64,000 bases of DNA from Bolinopsis microptera (Eukaryota > Ctenophora > Tentaculata > Lobata > Bolinopsidae), in contig NC_087075.1 of NCBI RefSeq assembly GCF_026151205.1, positions 9,105,303-9,169,302 of the forward strand, written 5' to 3'. The translations under genes and the position numbers were made by a program. Below are positions 1 through 9,059 of the stretch, one piece after another; position 1 is the stretch's first letter, and every line of letters begins with the position of its first letter. The notes under the pieces were generated by a model. The model was not told the DNA's origin and searched no databases. It saw only the letters and a list, made by a program, of their open reading frames with translations.

Positions 1-990
1 GTATTATTCACTAAATCTTCGACATTCGAGGAATAGTGAAAAATGCTGGATGAAATCAATACTGTTTACACTATTCATTTAATTCTGAATCGGTTTCCCA
101 ATCATTCGGATGAGTCAATGATTATGATTGAGTTGTAGGTTTATAACCTACCAGGACGCGCGCCGAGTTGGACTCGTCGACGGTCCTGGATAATAATAAT
201 TGGAACAAATATTTTACGAGTATCACCCGTTAATGATTGAGGCAAAAACAGATTTTATGAAGTCTGTAGGGATTGATCTTGACGGATGTTACTCGTCTAA
301 ATTTCTTCGAAGTAGCGCGCACCGCTTTCTTCTCGAAATGTTATGGCCCGATGGCAAGTGCTACGAAGTAGCGCGCGCCGGGCCAGATCATTAACAATGG
401 TCAAGGATTGATCACGAATAAAAACAGCTAATATAAATTAGTGGTAACAACAGGGACATATGATCGAATCAAAATGAGACAAAAGAGCTGTGAATGATTG
501 AAATTGTTAATCAATTTATTGGGCGGCGCTCAGTTTGTCATTCCACCGCAGCTTCAATCAGTGTTTATAAGCACTATTAATTAATTTGACGGATGTTACT
601 CGTCTAAATTTCTTCGAAGTAGCGCGCCGGGCCAGACCATTAACACTGGTAAATTAATTAATTTAGAGTCCCCAGGTATCAATCAAGTTGTTTGATTAAC
701 GAGATCAACCCTTCCAGATTATTGCTTTGCAACCATCTTGATGCGACGCGAGCAAGAATACTAATTTGCGCATCGCGTCGACGCGGCGAAGTGATCCTCC
801 AATCAAGTCGTATGGAAAAAATTGCGACGAAAAAGATTAAGAGCGCCGTGCGATAAAAAATCCACATCAAATATTATTACTGATTCTTAACAAATTGTCC
901 ATTTTACTGGAGAACGGCAAGCAATATACTAGCAAGTTAGTAGAAAGTGGCGCCTGCTAAAAAATTGACGAATATCATCCATGAACTAAT
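1..990. repeat. dispersed and direct repeats, no gene
   Basis: No convincing gene is seen. A 40-bp direct repeat occurs at 281-320 and 588-627 and is followed by related GC-rich text ending in GCGCGCCGGGCCAGA. A second block starting GGGCGGCGCTCAG at 521 and ending near a TCCCCAGGTA at about 670 has a relative at 39697-39775. These look like pieces of dispersed repeats. Short open frames here have no recognisable domain. Confidence 0.5.
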
Positions 991-992
991 AA

Positions 993-1355
993 TTTAAATT
1001 ACCGAGATCGAGATCAGTAGGCCCATACCCCCCTGCTGAAATTGTAAAGAAACGTCTTCGGCTAAAGGTCGACAAGGAGTTATTTAATGCAACACCTGTG
1101 CGGAAAAGGTCCCCATCAGAATCTGACATTAACTTTGCTGAATCATTCTCTATTCCAAAACATGAACTAGGCTGTATCAGAATTAACGAGGAAGGATACC
1201 ATGATTGCTCTGCTGGGAGAGAATCTCTGATCCACATCAAACACGACTTCCTAAATGGAGACACCAACCTCACCCCGGCGAGCCTAGTCACTATACTGGA
1301 AAATACGCTAAACAGAAAGCTGACCATAAACTGGGCCATCAATCGATCGCAGTAA
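993..1355 (+). CDS. LINE-A ORF A0, 3' part
   Basis: This open frame lacks an in-frame ATG near its beginning and is probably the C-terminal part of the first LINE-A protein. It is lysine/arginine-rich at the start, with a stretch RKRSPSESDINF. It aligns weakly but in order with the minus-strand relative, whose corresponding stretch is RTRHISEGDVASL. It ends with a stop at 1353-1355. The next conserved segment continues in the -1 frame (1205-2161). The function is unknown. It may be the N-terminal part of a protein continued by frameshift, or a separate ORF. Confidence 0.5.
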   Translation, partial: FKLPRSRSVGPYPPAEIVKKRLRLKVDKELFNATPVRKRSPSESDINFAESFSIPKHELGCIRINEEGYHDCSAGRESLIHIKHDFLNGDTNLTPASLVTILENTLNRKLTINWAINRSQ

Positions 1356-2161
1356 TATGGAACCAAGAGGTTGTGGACTCAATTACAAACAGGATATCCG
1401 CTCAAGAACAGCGCAGTGATCTGTGTCACAAAGAAGCTGTCACAGACCCACTCCTCTACCTACTTGCAAAGCTTAATGCACACTACCAGCAAATAGATAT
1501 AAAAAAGACATCCCCAATGTTCAACTCTCTCGAAATTATCAGTATGGAAGGCAGAAACTTCAAGATAGACCTCAGTGAAACAGATAGAGGACTTGGAGAC
1601 CCAATGATCTGTTTGCACATGGGGAGGGAGCGGGCGTTGAATATCATACCAAAGAAGCTAAACATCGCAATGATGGATGTCTTCGACGTGCAACTGACCA
1701 ACCTTGCCGTTATATCTGCCCTGCCAAAAACTACCGAAAGCATGTTCATCAGCCTAGCACGCGAAAATGCACTAGAAGCTGACATCCTCGACTTCCACAT
1801 AATTGTTTCACCTAAACACCATACCTTACGAGAAGAGGATAACGTTCCAACTCAACTACAGCAACAAGAATTCGATACAGACTGTAAAGTAATTGAAACT
1901 GGAAGCCCATTAACAAAAGATGTAACTGCCATGGAACAAGCTGAAAACCCGGCCGCTAGTGACGAGCTGAATGAGCCAGTTATGGTGGCAGATACACAAG
2001 TCACTAAAGATGAAGGATCTGACCAATCCGAAACCAGAGAAGAGCTTCCGAATCATCACCAATCCCCCGCAACTAATGATGAACAGAATGAATTGCTGAC
2101 AGAGACCCAACTCACTAAAACTGAAAACTCAGGTTCTGCTGAACAACGAGACAATGCTTGA
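1205..2161 (+). CDS. LINE-A ORF A, possible degenerate 2OG-oxygenase-like domain
   Basis: About 318 codons lie in the -1 frame relative to ORF A0; the first part overlaps ORF A0 and may not be translated as such. The conserved region is residues 85-190. It includes MFNSLEIISMEG and then PMICLHMGRERALNI, matched in the minus copy by LFNGLRIIYSF and PLVILHIGKPRDLSI. The order N-h-L-x-I, then a P-h-h-x-L-x-h-G-x-x-R strand, resembles AlkB-type 2OG-Fe(II) folds. No HxD iron ligand is present, so catalysis is unlikely. The C-terminal third is acidic and repetitive (TQLTKTE-like, TQVTKDEGS). The domain assignment is an inference and tentative. Confidence 0.45.
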   Translation: MLCWERISDPHQTRLPKWRHQPHPGEPSHYTGKYAKQKADHKLGHQSIAVIWNQEVVDSITNRISAQEQRSDLCHKEAVTDPLLYLLAKLNAHYQQIDIKKTSPMFNSLEIISMEGRNFKIDLSETDRGLGDPMICLHMGRERALNIIPKKLNIAMMDVFDVQLTNLAVISALPKTTESMFISLARENALEADILDFHIIVSPKHHTLREEDNVPTQLQQQEFDTDCKVIETGSPLTKDVTAMEQAENPAASDELNEPVMVADTQVTKDEGSDQSETREELPNHHQSPATNDEQNELLTETQLTKTENSGSAEQRDNA

Positions 2162-2802
2162 ATGCTTCGAAAAAGGAGGCTTTCGTAGAACCACAAAAAG
2201 CTCTCATAACTAATGTCTTCCTTCAAGAGAAAACCTGCGAACTCATTATTGAGGGACAAAAATCAGCCGCGATTAAGAAGTGGCTTAAATTCTGCAACCT
2301 AAAGTCCCAAGGCAACAATTTGAAAAATCAGGCCTCCCTACTTCAGCTCGTAAAGCTGGTAAATCAACAACAAGTCCAAGCTTCCAAATCGTTCATCTCA
2401 GGAATGGTAGAGAAAATGAAAGGTTCCTTGATTGATGGTGAACTCTTTCACTTGGGATTAGACTCTAAACAAACTGCATCTCTGACGGATGCAGCTAAGA
2501 AAAAGCTTCTCAGAGAACGAATACTAGATATCCAAGAAGGTCGAGCCCAAAGCAATGATAAAAAGACCTCCAAGCTTCTACCAACCATGCTGAGTGATAG
2601 CTCAGATGGTATCAGCTCGCAAGAAGATAGCGCAGATGAATGGGAAACACCAGCAGAAAACTCAAACCCAGACGTAAAACTGAAAGATTTCGTAAAGAAA
2701 AAAAGGCACCCATTACTTCTAAAAACAAGCGCGCAAAAAAGAAAAAGGAAACATCTAAAGTTGGTACATCTACAGGATCTAATCAAACTGATACTTTGGT
2801 GA
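2158..2802 (+). CDS. LINE-A ORF B, charged protein of unknown function
   Basis: About 214 codons in the -1 frame relative to ORF A, overlapping its stop. There is no ATG at the beginning; the frame opens at a TTG. A helical region (residues 30-110, containing AIKKWLKFCNLKSQ) matches a short ORF in the minus-strand copy (KKKLCDLLETCETTG region). The tail is lysine-rich and serine/acid-rich. The last 160 bases overlap ORF C. No known domain is recognised. The conserved position between ORFs A and C in both copies suggests a real product made by frameshift, reinitiation or splicing. Confidence 0.45.
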   Translation: MNASKKEAFVEPQKALITNVFLQEKTCELIIEGQKSAAIKKWLKFCNLKSQGNNLKNQASLLQLVKLVNQQQVQASKSFISGMVEKMKGSLIDGELFHLGLDSKQTASLTDAAKKKLLRERILDIQEGRAQSNDKKTSKLLPTMLSDSSDGISSQEDSADEWETPAENSNPDVKLKDFVKKKRHPLLLKTSAQKRKRKHLKLVHLQDLIKLILW

Positions 2803-4412
2803 ACTGCGACTCTTGTAAGTCCATAACAGAAGGCCCTCTGAAAGTGCTCCAGGAATGCCTACTTCGACTACAAGATGACATATGTAAGCAAAATGCAATC
2901 ATCGAAAATCTTGCGATCCAAACCAGAACAATGCAGGAGCAACACGCCAACCCAAAAACTCCACCGCCAAACAAGAAATTAGAAGCAAACAACAAACTAA
3001 TATTCGAAACTCTCAATACCCAGCAAACTTGTTTGGACACAATTACAGACTCTCTCAGTAAAATGAAAAAAGATTACACTAAAACGAAGAACAAAATCGA
3101 CGCCCTAGAGCCGAACGTGCAGAAAACGAAAAAGAGTATAACTACTGACCTGATGAATCCCTCAACTAAGGTCAATAATAATGCAACATCTTCTCCGAAG
3201 GTTGCTAAACGAGAATGCATACCAGAGTATGCAGAAACCTCACAGCGTCAACAAACAATGATACTTTGTGTACTAGCAGCGTTGTGGCGTGACAACCAGG
3301 AACTGAAATCCTCCTTAAAAGAAATGAGAGGAATGGCCACCAAAGACAAATCTTTCGATCAAGCTAAAAGCAAAGCTGGAATAGAAAAGGAAAAGTCCTC
3401 AAACAACAATGGGGCTCAAAAAACCAGAGGCACTAATGAATTGAATAACATGAAGCACCACAACACAGAGTTGTCTTCACTCAGTTTAACGACCAAGGAA
3501 CCACAAAAGGATGCTTGTGCTATGACGGAAAACTCAGGAATCTTCAGAATCGCGGAAAAGGACCTCCCTCAAACTACCAACACATCAGAGAAAATAATCC
3601 TGAACAGCACAAAAACTAAGGAAAACGAAAAGAATGACGCCCCACCTGATGATTCGACAGATTGGAATATGTCAACAAGCTCTGATTCGAGAAAACATCT
3701 ACTTCCCAATCCTAAGACAAAGTACCAGAAAACAAACATCCTAACCAACTGCAAAGCTAATCTTCCGTTTACAGGACCAAAGAGTAGTCAAAGCAAAAAG
3801 TTCAATACACACAAATGTCTCATTGTGCATGATGCTTACTTTGACAAATTCGAGCAAGACAAATTCTCACGAGTCTTTGACATCAGCCGTCTAAAAGAAA
3901 AATCTGCTGAATCTACCATCAAGAACGGAAATCTGATATCACGGATCAAGGCAGTCAAACCAGAAACTGTAGTTATTCACGTTGGTTTCGGTGAGGTGCT
4001 GTGTAATACAGAAGGCAACACCATAACAGATAACTTTAAAAAGATTATTTACAATGTTCTAGAGAATACCTCAACCAAACTATGTGTTTCGCTTATGATA
4101 CCAGTACCAGGATACCCTGAAACCAATAGTAGACTACGGCAGATCAACAACACCTTAAGGGAATTTATATCCTGCGAAAGAACCTCCCACAAGTACAAGG
4201 ATCGCCTATTTACAACCAACAACGACTCTCTAGGAGGATACATAGAAAGAAAAATCAATGACAATGGAAAAGCAAGTATCCAACTTAGTGAACGTGGACA
4301 ATTTAGGCTTTGGCTACGTCTCAGAGACAGTCTGCAGCGCTCGGTAGGAATCCAAACACCATCAAAACAAACAAACAACAGACCCCTACGGAACGATTCA
4401 CTACATGAATAA
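2640..4412 (+). CDS. LINE-A ORF C (ORF1-like): coiled coil plus SGNH-esterase-like domain
   Basis: 590 codons. The basic N-terminus carries KKK runs, then a C-x2-C pair (NCDSCKS) at the start of a long predicted coiled coil (about residues 55-250). The C-terminal 190 residues have the outline of the SGNH/GDSL hydrolase domain known from CR1/L2-type ORF1 proteins: strand LIVHDAYFDKF (block I), VVIHVGFGEVL (block III), VSLMIPVPGYPE, then IQLSERGQFRLW (block V). The catalytic residues are absent: block I has HDAY where the minus copy has HDES, block III lacks the Asn of GxND, and Gln replaces His in block V. The role is probably RNA binding or assembly of the LINE ribonucleoprotein. The stop codon overlaps the ORF2 start. 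Confidence 0.75.
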   Translation: MGNTSRKLKPRRKTERFRKEKKAPITSKNKRAKKKKETSKVGTSTGSNQTDTLVNCDSCKSITEGPLKVLQECLLRLQDDICKQNAIIENLAIQTRTMQEQHANPKTPPPNKKLEANNKLIFETLNTQQTCLDTITDSLSKMKKDYTKTKNKIDALEPNVQKTKKSITTDLMNPSTKVNNNATSSPKVAKRECIPEYAETSQRQQTMILCVLAALWRDNQELKSSLKEMRGMATKDKSFDQAKSKAGIEKEKSSNNNGAQKTRGTNELNNMKHHNTELSSLSLTTKEPQKDACAMTENSGIFRIAEKDLPQTTNTSEKIILNSTKTKENEKNDAPPDDSTDWNMSTSSDSRKHLLPNPKTKYQKTNILTNCKANLPFTGPKSSQSKKFNTHKCLIVHDAYFDKFEQDKFSRVFDISRLKEKSAESTIKNGNLISRIKAVKPETVVIHVGFGEVLCNTEGNTITDNFKKIIYNVLENTSTKLCVSLMIPVPGYPETNSRLRQINNTLREFISCERTSHKYKDRLFTTNNDSLGGYIERKINDNGKASIQLSERGQFRLWLRLRDSLQRSVGIQTPSKQTNNRPLRNDSLHE

Positions 4413-7400
4413 CGATCACAAGAAAAGGCATAGTGAGGTAGAATACAAAAACTGTGATTTGTCGATCCTCTCCTGGAATATTCACGACATTAATCACCAA
4501 ACCCTTGGGAAGAAAACGGATCAAAATGAATTCACCAGAACTCTAACCAGCGGTTTAATTTTCTGCCTCCAAGAAACAAAAGGGAATGTCGAGCTTCCCC
4601 AGTATAAATGTTTTAACAAACTAAGGTCTGACTCACGATCAGGCGGTCTCTGTATCGGTGTTCACAGATCTATTAGTGAATTTGTGAGGCCTATTATGTG
4701 TGAATCACAAGACATCTTGGCTGTAAATATCTCAACTACAGCTACTGGGCTCAGCAAGGACCTAATGCTTATAAATGTGTATGACTCTCCTCCCAACTCA
4801 TCTTACAAAATAAAAAAGCTCGCCTTGGGCTCGGATGTAGACACAATGGGGCATACTCTTGAATTCATTGCGTCACTTAAGACAAAAGCGATACTTCTAG
4901 TTGGGTACTTCAACGCAAGAACAGGTAACCTTAACGCAGATGAAGCGGTTCAACCCTGCAATGAGGAATTCACAACAGGTCAAATCGAGTCCTACCCTTC
5001 TTACCACAAACAACGAGCAAGCAGGGACCCTGTCATCAATGACCGGGGTAAAAAATTCCTAGACTTAATTCAGAGCTGTAATATGTCTATCCTAAATGGA
5101 TCCACTCTAGGTGACATATTTGGCGAGTCGACGTCACACCAATACAATGGAACTAGTATTGTGGACTATATGGCATTATCAAACGACACACGACATGTAA
5201 TCAAACATTTCAAAGTCCTTGAGCTCTCCGACCTATCAGACCATCGGCCGCTGCTGTGCTCTTTGAAATCAACTCAGAAAATAATAGACTCAGAATCAGC
5301 TCTCAACCTTTACGATGATGTACAAGAAAAGGTGCAGTGGAATGGTGAGCAATCAGCAAAAGAATACAAAGCAAGGCTCCTAAAGCTAAGTACGCTTAAA
5401 ACTATCTCTGACCTTGTTGACGAAGTATGTCATTCTGAAGAAGACGTCCACAGTCTTAACCTTAGATTAACCAGACTCCTTGTGGACATCAACAAAGATG
5501 TAGAGGGTCCCCGAAAAAATCATATCACCAAGAAACGCAAGCCAAGAATTCAGGCCAAAAATCGCTGGTTCGATGCAAAATGCATTATACTGAAACGAGA
5601 AGTCAACAAGCTTGCCAGAAAATATGGAAAACAGCCTAGAAACGATGTTATACGCATTGAGTACTACGCTAAGAAAAAGGAATACAAGCGTCTCATCAAG
5701 CATAAAAAATACCTATTCTACAAAGAAATCAATGAAGACATCTTGCAAGACGGGCATATCTCATGGAAGGACTTCAATAAACTTAAAGATGCCAATAAAG
5801 AAGAGTCGGTACTTGACCTCTTCGATATAGAGAACTTTTATAAATTCTTTAAAGATCTGTACAAGACCAAAACAGTACCTAACGAATTGGTGAAACTGAA
5901 TGATGAAAGTGAAATCATCATCGACACTGAAATCCTTAACAGAGATATCGACCAGGAAGAAATGAAGAAAGGCATCAAATGCTTACAAAATGGAAAGGCA
6001 GCGGGTATCGACTTAATTCTTAATGAGTTCCTCAAAACATCGACGGACGAAGTTGTGAAACTCATTCAAAAACTCTTTAATGAATGTCTTAAGTTTGGTG
6101 TATACCCTTGGAACACCACTATCGTTACCCCTCTCCACAAAAAAGGTTGTCCACATGACCCGGATAACTATCGAGCAATCGCCGTGGGCAGCAATCTGGG
6201 CAAGTTATTTTCAAATATTTTGCTCAGTCGACTTCTCGAATTCAGAGCTGTACATTGCCCCGAATCACAGAACCAGAGAGGATTTTGCAAGGGGGCACAA
6301 ACCTCTGATCATATTTTCACACTTAACACCTGTATTGAAAAATATGTAAAAGTCCAACGGAAAAGAATCTACAGCTGTTTTGTAGACTTTCAGAAAGCGT
6401 TCGACACGGTATCAAGAGAAGCACTATTGTACAAATTAAATAAGCTTGGTATGCAGGGGCGGTTTTTTGATTGCCTCCAATACATGTACAGAAACTCAAA
6501 AGCAAGGCTTAAAATGGTTAAAAAGCTCTCGGCTTGTTTTGACGTTAATGCAGGAACGGAACAGGGCCACCCCTTTAGCCCAGAACTCTTCAAATGCTAT
6601 ATCTACGAACTCTCCCTCCAGATTAACACCCTAACCGGAGTGGAAAGTCCCCAACTCAACAACCAACAGATTACTCACCTGCTTTGGGCGGACGATCTGG
6701 TCCTGCTAGCCCTTAACAAGGTCAGTCTTCAGCTAATGATTGACCAACTCCACATATTTTGCACTAACTGGGGATTGATTGTTAACATTAAGAAAACTGC
6801 GGTCATCATCTTCAATCCCTCAGGAAGGCAGTTACTCGAGAGTAAAACACTTACCTACGGCAGAAGTATTGTAATCCCCTCGGTCAAAAGCTACTGCTAC
6901 CTAGGTACTCATTTCACAATATGTGGCAGTATGAAGCTTAACCAAGAGCAGCTCAGGATCAAAAGACTTCGAGCATACTTCTCCCTGAAAAAGACGGTTG
7001 ATCTCTCCTCAATTTCTAAAGAGGCTGTGCTCAAACTCTTCGATGCCCTTATACTTCCTGTCGTCTCATACGGTAGTCAGGTGTGGCTCCCCTATACCAA
7101 CATTCTCAGCAACATCTGCCAGAAGAAAACACAGTCTGACAAAGACACACTCAGTCAATTAGCGAACGACAGCATCGAGCGCCTGCATCTCTCGCTGCTA
7201 AAATGGACGACTGGGGTCAACAAGAGAACTTCAAATATCCCGATATGGGGAGACACAGGAAGATATCCCCTTGGAATACAACTGAGTAAGCTCTTTCTTG
7301 ACTTCCACAACAGGCTCGTCCTCCTTGACAGAAAAAACTCACCACAGATTGTTCGCCATGCTTTTGTAGAGCAAAGAAACCTAGAGCTGACCTGGTTCCG

Positions 7401-7989
7401 AACATCGAGAGCGCTGACCGACGCATTTGACCCAGGAGCAATTAAACGAACAATTGTCTCGAAGAATGTTCCCATGCCGAACAGCCAACTCGTTCGGAGT
7501 AGAATGAGAAATTGGTTCCAAGAAAAGTGGGAAAAAGCTCGACTTGAAAACAAAAAGCTTACATTCTACAACGAAGTCAAAAGCAGCTTTGGATTAGAAC
7601 CATACCTGTCTCTACCCAATCACAAGAAAACCCGATGTACCACATGGCTGAGGACAAGCTCCCACAAACTTAATATCGAGACGGGGCGATATGGCTGGAA
7701 AAACTCAAGCATCTTCTACAGAGCTTGCCACTTCTGCTGCAGCTCAGACAGAATCACCATAGACCTCCTGAACGAGCTCCCGTTTAGTGACATCATTAAA
7801 GAAGACGAAGTCCATTTGCTTAAAGAATGTCCTGTCTACAAGGAGATCAGACAAAGAAACAGCACAGACGTTCACAACATACTCACAAATAGTCAATTCA
7901 GTAAATTATTTCATGAGGATTACATTTTGGAGACCAGAAATTTTGTTTATAATCTATTTCGTGAAAGATTTCCTAAAAGTAAGCTATGA
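4405..7989 (+). CDS. LINE-A ORF2: AP-like endonuclease plus reverse transcriptase
   Basis: 1194 codons. The start ATG overlaps the ORF C stop in ATGAATAA. The N-terminal 280 residues form an exonuclease-endonuclease-phosphatase domain: SWNIHD (residue ~26), LQETKG (~56), then VGYFNARTG (~167) where GDFNAR is expected, and LSDHRPL (~276). The reverse transcriptase spans about residues 500-830, with NGKAAGID, the NYRAIAVG block, FVDFQKAFDTV, GTEQGHPFSPELF and the active-site box LLWADDLVLL. The C-terminal Zn-binding pattern CHFC...HLLKEC sits near residue 1110. The protein would nick target DNA and prime reverse transcription. The Asp-to-Tyr change in the endonuclease should cripple nicking. 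The RT looks intact. Confidence 0.92.
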   Translation: MNNDHKKRHSEVEYKNCDLSILSWNIHDINHQTLGKKTDQNEFTRTLTSGLIFCLQETKGNVELPQYKCFNKLRSDSRSGGLCIGVHRSISEFVRPIMCESQDILAVNISTTATGLSKDLMLINVYDSPPNSSYKIKKLALGSDVDTMGHTLEFIASLKTKAILLVGYFNARTGNLNADEAVQPCNEEFTTGQIESYPSYHKQRASRDPVINDRGKKFLDLIQSCNMSILNGSTLGDIFGESTSHQYNGTSIVDYMALSNDTRHVIKHFKVLELSDLSDHRPLLCSLKSTQKIIDSESALNLYDDVQEKVQWNGEQSAKEYKARLLKLSTLKTISDLVDEVCHSEEDVHSLNLRLTRLLVDINKDVEGPRKNHITKKRKPRIQAKNRWFDAKCIILKREVNKLARKYGKQPRNDVIRIEYYAKKKEYKRLIKHKKYLFYKEINEDILQDGHISWKDFNKLKDANKEESVLDLFDIENFYKFFKDLYKTKTVPNELVKLNDESEIIIDTEILNRDIDQEEMKKGIKCLQNGKAAGIDLILNEFLKTSTDEVVKLIQKLFNECLKFGVYPWNTTIVTPLHKKGCPHDPDNYRAIAVGSNLGKLFSNILLSRLLEFRAVHCPESQNQRGFCKGAQTSDHIFTLNTCIEKYVKVQRKRIYSCFVDFQKAFDTVSREALLYKLNKLGMQGRFFDCLQYMYRNSKARLKMVKKLSACFDVNAGTEQGHPFSPELFKCYIYELSLQINTLTGVESPQLNNQQITHLLWADDLVLLALNKVSLQLMIDQLHIFCTNWGLIVNIKKTAVIIFNPSGRQLLESKTLTYGRSIVIPSVKSYCYLGTHFTICGSMKLNQEQLRIKRLRAYFSLKKTVDLSSISKEAVLKLFDALILPVVSYGSQVWLPYTNILSNICQKKTQSDKDTLSQLANDSIERLHLSLLKWTTGVNKRTSNIPIWGDTGRYPLGIQLSKLFLDFHNRLVLLDRKNSPQIVRHAFVEQRNLELTWFRTSRALTDAFDPGAIKRTIVSKNVPMPNSQLVRSRMRNWFQEKWEKARLENKKLTFYNEVKSSFGLEPYLSLPNHKKTRCTTWLRTSSHKLNIETGRYGWKNSSIFYRACHFCCSSDRITIDLLNELPFSDIIKEDEVHLLKECPVYKEIRQRNSTDVHNILTNSQFSKLFHEDYILETRNFVYNLFRERFPKSKL

Positions 7990-8128
7990 CTTAGTATCCT
8001 TATTTCGTGCACACTTTCAAACCTTTTAATTATTTATTTAAGATATTATGTTCTTTTTATTGTTTGGTTGTATAACTTTCATTTAACTGATTGGGATCTG
8101 ACACATGTAATTTTGTAATGATCTTTCT

Positions 8129-8177
8129 AATTTCTAATTCTAATTCTAATTCTAATTCTAATTCTAATTCTAATTCT
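8129..8177 (+). repeat. TAATTC hexamer tail of LINE-A
   Basis: About eight copies of the hexamer TAATTC close the LINE. The tail abuts foldback-repeat sequence beginning at about 8178. The ORF2 stop lies about 140 bases upstream. The tail marks the 3' boundary and orientation of the element. Confidence 0.8.
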
Positions 8178-8300
8178 ACTGGTCAAATTAAATGTCACTT
8201 GTTAGCGGGCTATATCATGAGCGGGCTGTAGAGATATCGGGCCCTTTGACAGCGGGCTGGTGAGAGCCCGCTATGCGAAAAAGCGCACGCTGGTGGATAT
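8178..8300 (+). repeat. half-copy of the foldback (palindrome) family
   Basis: The sequence from TACTGGTCAAATTAAATG through the AGCGGGCTGG and AGAGCCCGCTAT stretches nearly matches the left inner arm of the palindrome centred at 36.49 kb. Only one arm is present here, followed by unrelated text with GC-rich islands to about 8420. Beyond that, 8420-8579 shows nothing recognisable. Confidence 0.7.
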
Positions 8301-8579
8301 AATAACATAAACCCGCCACGCAAAGGGTTTATATAACAGATCATCCCGCGCTAGCGCACGAGTTTTGTGTTAATATGTAATCCCGAAGCGCCAGCTGAGG
8401 GATTACATTTATTTTAATTTAGCCCTGAGCGTGAAGTGTTTATGGATTATAATTATCTCCGGCGATTTCGACAAGGGATTTATACATTAGAAGAGAGTGA
8501 TAAAATAGTTTTTATTTCGGAATACGGGTCTGATTTTAGTAATATTTTCATTTCTATTTGTGATGGTGATAACAAGTGA

Positions 8580-8861
8580 TAGTGTATGTACTAAGAGCGC
8601 CAACTTGTGGGTGAGATTTTATGTCTCAAAACCCAACAAATTATACACCATTGGAAAGGTCTCATTGAGTAGAGTCATATGGTACCAAGTTTTGGGGAAA
8701 TGGCTGCTCCTAGCGAAAGTTATAGTCCGTTAAAGTCCCAAAATTGTCACTTCAGAAAATTGGGCGGGACATCGTGTTCTTAAACTTTTTGACGAATTTT
8801 TTTAACAGCATATTGTTTATCACAGTTTTTTACACAAGATTTGCTGTATGCCGTAATTTTT
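8580..8861 (+). repeat. left inverted repeat of the 8.2-kb unit
   Basis: The outer end is TAGTGTATGTACTAAGAGCG and the inner end is near TTTGCTGTATGCCGTAATTT. The mate is at 16477-16758 on the other strand. No coding capacity is seen. Confidence 0.75.
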
Positions 8862-9059
8862 AATCCATTATTAGAGTCACAATCAATTTATTTTGTCAAC
8901 AGAGTTGGAAATACTTGAAGAGACAATTGATATTCCGCGTGGTTCGCGGCGCGCTTCTTTGTCTACAAATTGTTAAATTGCGCGTTACAATTCCGAGTAG
9001 CAGAAGACGTTTCCCTGAATTTTGTTAGGGATTTTGTAGGGGATTTGACACGGATTTCA

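Larger units (their letters stand above)
993..8178 (+). mobile_element. LINE-A, plus-strand copy (5'-truncated non-LTR retrotransposon)
   Basis: The element has a chain of upstream ORFs, then an endonuclease-reverse transcriptase ORF, and ends in a TAATTC hexamer array at about 8129-8177. The short tandem 3' tail in place of poly(A) is common in CR1/L2/I-like LINEs. Compared with the minus-strand relative at 17.6-26.4 kb, the open frame of the first ORF starts here only at 993 and lacks roughly 200 or more upstream codons, so this copy looks 5'-truncated. The long intact ORFs (590 and 1194 codons) point to a recent insertion. No target duplication was recognised. Confidence 0.85.
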
